A stretch of DNA of 64,000 nt from Serilophus lunatus (lineage: Eukaryota; Chordata; Aves; Passeriformes; Eurylaimidae): contig VXBA01000678.1 in NCBI GenBank assembly GCA_013399895.1, forward strand, positions 62,001-126,000. Reading direction: 5' to 3'. Positions 63,576 to 64,000 of the stretch are shown here, piece after piece (the stretch's first letter is position 1; every line of letters begins with the position of its first letter). The notes below the pieces were generated by a model. That model saw only the letters and a program-made list of their open reading frames with translations. It did no database searches and was not told the DNA's origin. The translations under genes were made by a program, and so were the position numbers.

Positions 63576-64000
63576 GTTGGTTTGATTATTTCTTTCATTG
63601 TATGATAATACAATGTTTCCAGCTTAATTTATTTTCACAGTAGTTTTATGGAATTTAAAAAATAATCCCAAGGGACTGAGAGCCTTGAGCGCTTTTATTT
63701 TGTCCTACTGTGAACTCCAGCTTGGATAAGAAAATGCTACTGGATTAGAACAAGATTTTTCACAACTAAACCAACGGTGTCAGTGATGACACAGAAAGAT
63801 ATTTAAGTACAACTTTATACCTTCTAATTTCTGGCTTCTGCCTGCACAGGTTCTGGGAAGATCTAGTCGAGAATTTCCAACAATGCAACAGTAGTCTATT
63901 ATAGAGATGCACACACATAATGTAGGCATTTCTCTTGATGTGAAGATGTTCAACAGTGATAGACACAATCAAAACATAGAACCATCTAGTAAGTCAGTAG
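63576..64000 (+). other. Start of the next intron
   Basis: Non-coding as far as visible; the rest of the FN3 domain must lie beyond the window. The overlapping minus-strand frames at 63766-63972 are not supported. Confidence 0.7.

Noticed and set aside
1..64000. CRISPR arrays, operons, ribosome binding sites, tRNA or rRNA genes
   Set aside because: None seen. The repeated structure here is exon duplication in a vertebrate gene, and repeat spacing is irregular over hundreds to thousands of bases.

Overview
This window looks like vertebrate nuclear DNA, almost certainly from a bird. It is AT-rich and CpG-poor, with small exons spread thinly between long introns. It carries an avian-style CR1 LINE fragment and two LTR copies of a kind common in bird genomes. 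I see no bacterial-type genes, CRISPR array, rRNA or tRNA. The longest open frames are chance frames.

Nearly everything belongs to one plus-strand gene: the middle and early 3' part of ABI3BP (target of Nesh-SH3, TARSH), a secreted extracellular-matrix protein. The identification rests on the last exon (63363-63575), which opens the C-terminal fibronectin type III domain (NPPTNLTVVTVEGCP, ILDWEKPDNDTVT), and on the upstream array of Pro/Lys/Ser/Thr-rich exons. I place 43 intact exons with splice sites. They total 3267 nt (1089 codons). The N-terminus lies before the window, and the rest of the FN3 domain and the C-terminus lie after it.

Every one of the 43 exons is a multiple of three and is phase 1-1: each starts at the second base of a codon and ends on the first base of one. 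Any exon can therefore be skipped, duplicated or lost without changing frame. Five exon families can be told apart. In 5-25 kb, families A (ATxxPxLKS), B (ASHDFLxVTSTPQTS) and C (AFxExQxISS) have been copied as groups. From 27.6 to 51.5 kb, a two-exon unit alternates: S (short and variable, often ending TLG/TIG/TMG) and L (APKExxxxPSKPKTSPxPxxPQTKPG). From 55 to 62 kb there are four unique linker exons, one acidic, and then the FN3 exon. No cysteine occurs in any array exon before the last one.

The array also keeps a visible record of exon birth and death. One segment of about 1.2-1.3 kb is nearly identical at 13.7-15.0 kb and 22.9-24.25 kb, while its flanks are homologous but diverged. Several fossil exons have lost splice sites or reading frame, near 14956, 19184, 24190, 33347, 38653 and 42963. 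Other content: a solo LTR with 5-bp target duplications (44677-45258), a second LTR-like copy (about 39588-40115), a CR1 fragment (about 55605-56420), a CR1 end (about 9030-9100), a long pyrimidine tract (7490-7650) and short low-complexity repeats.
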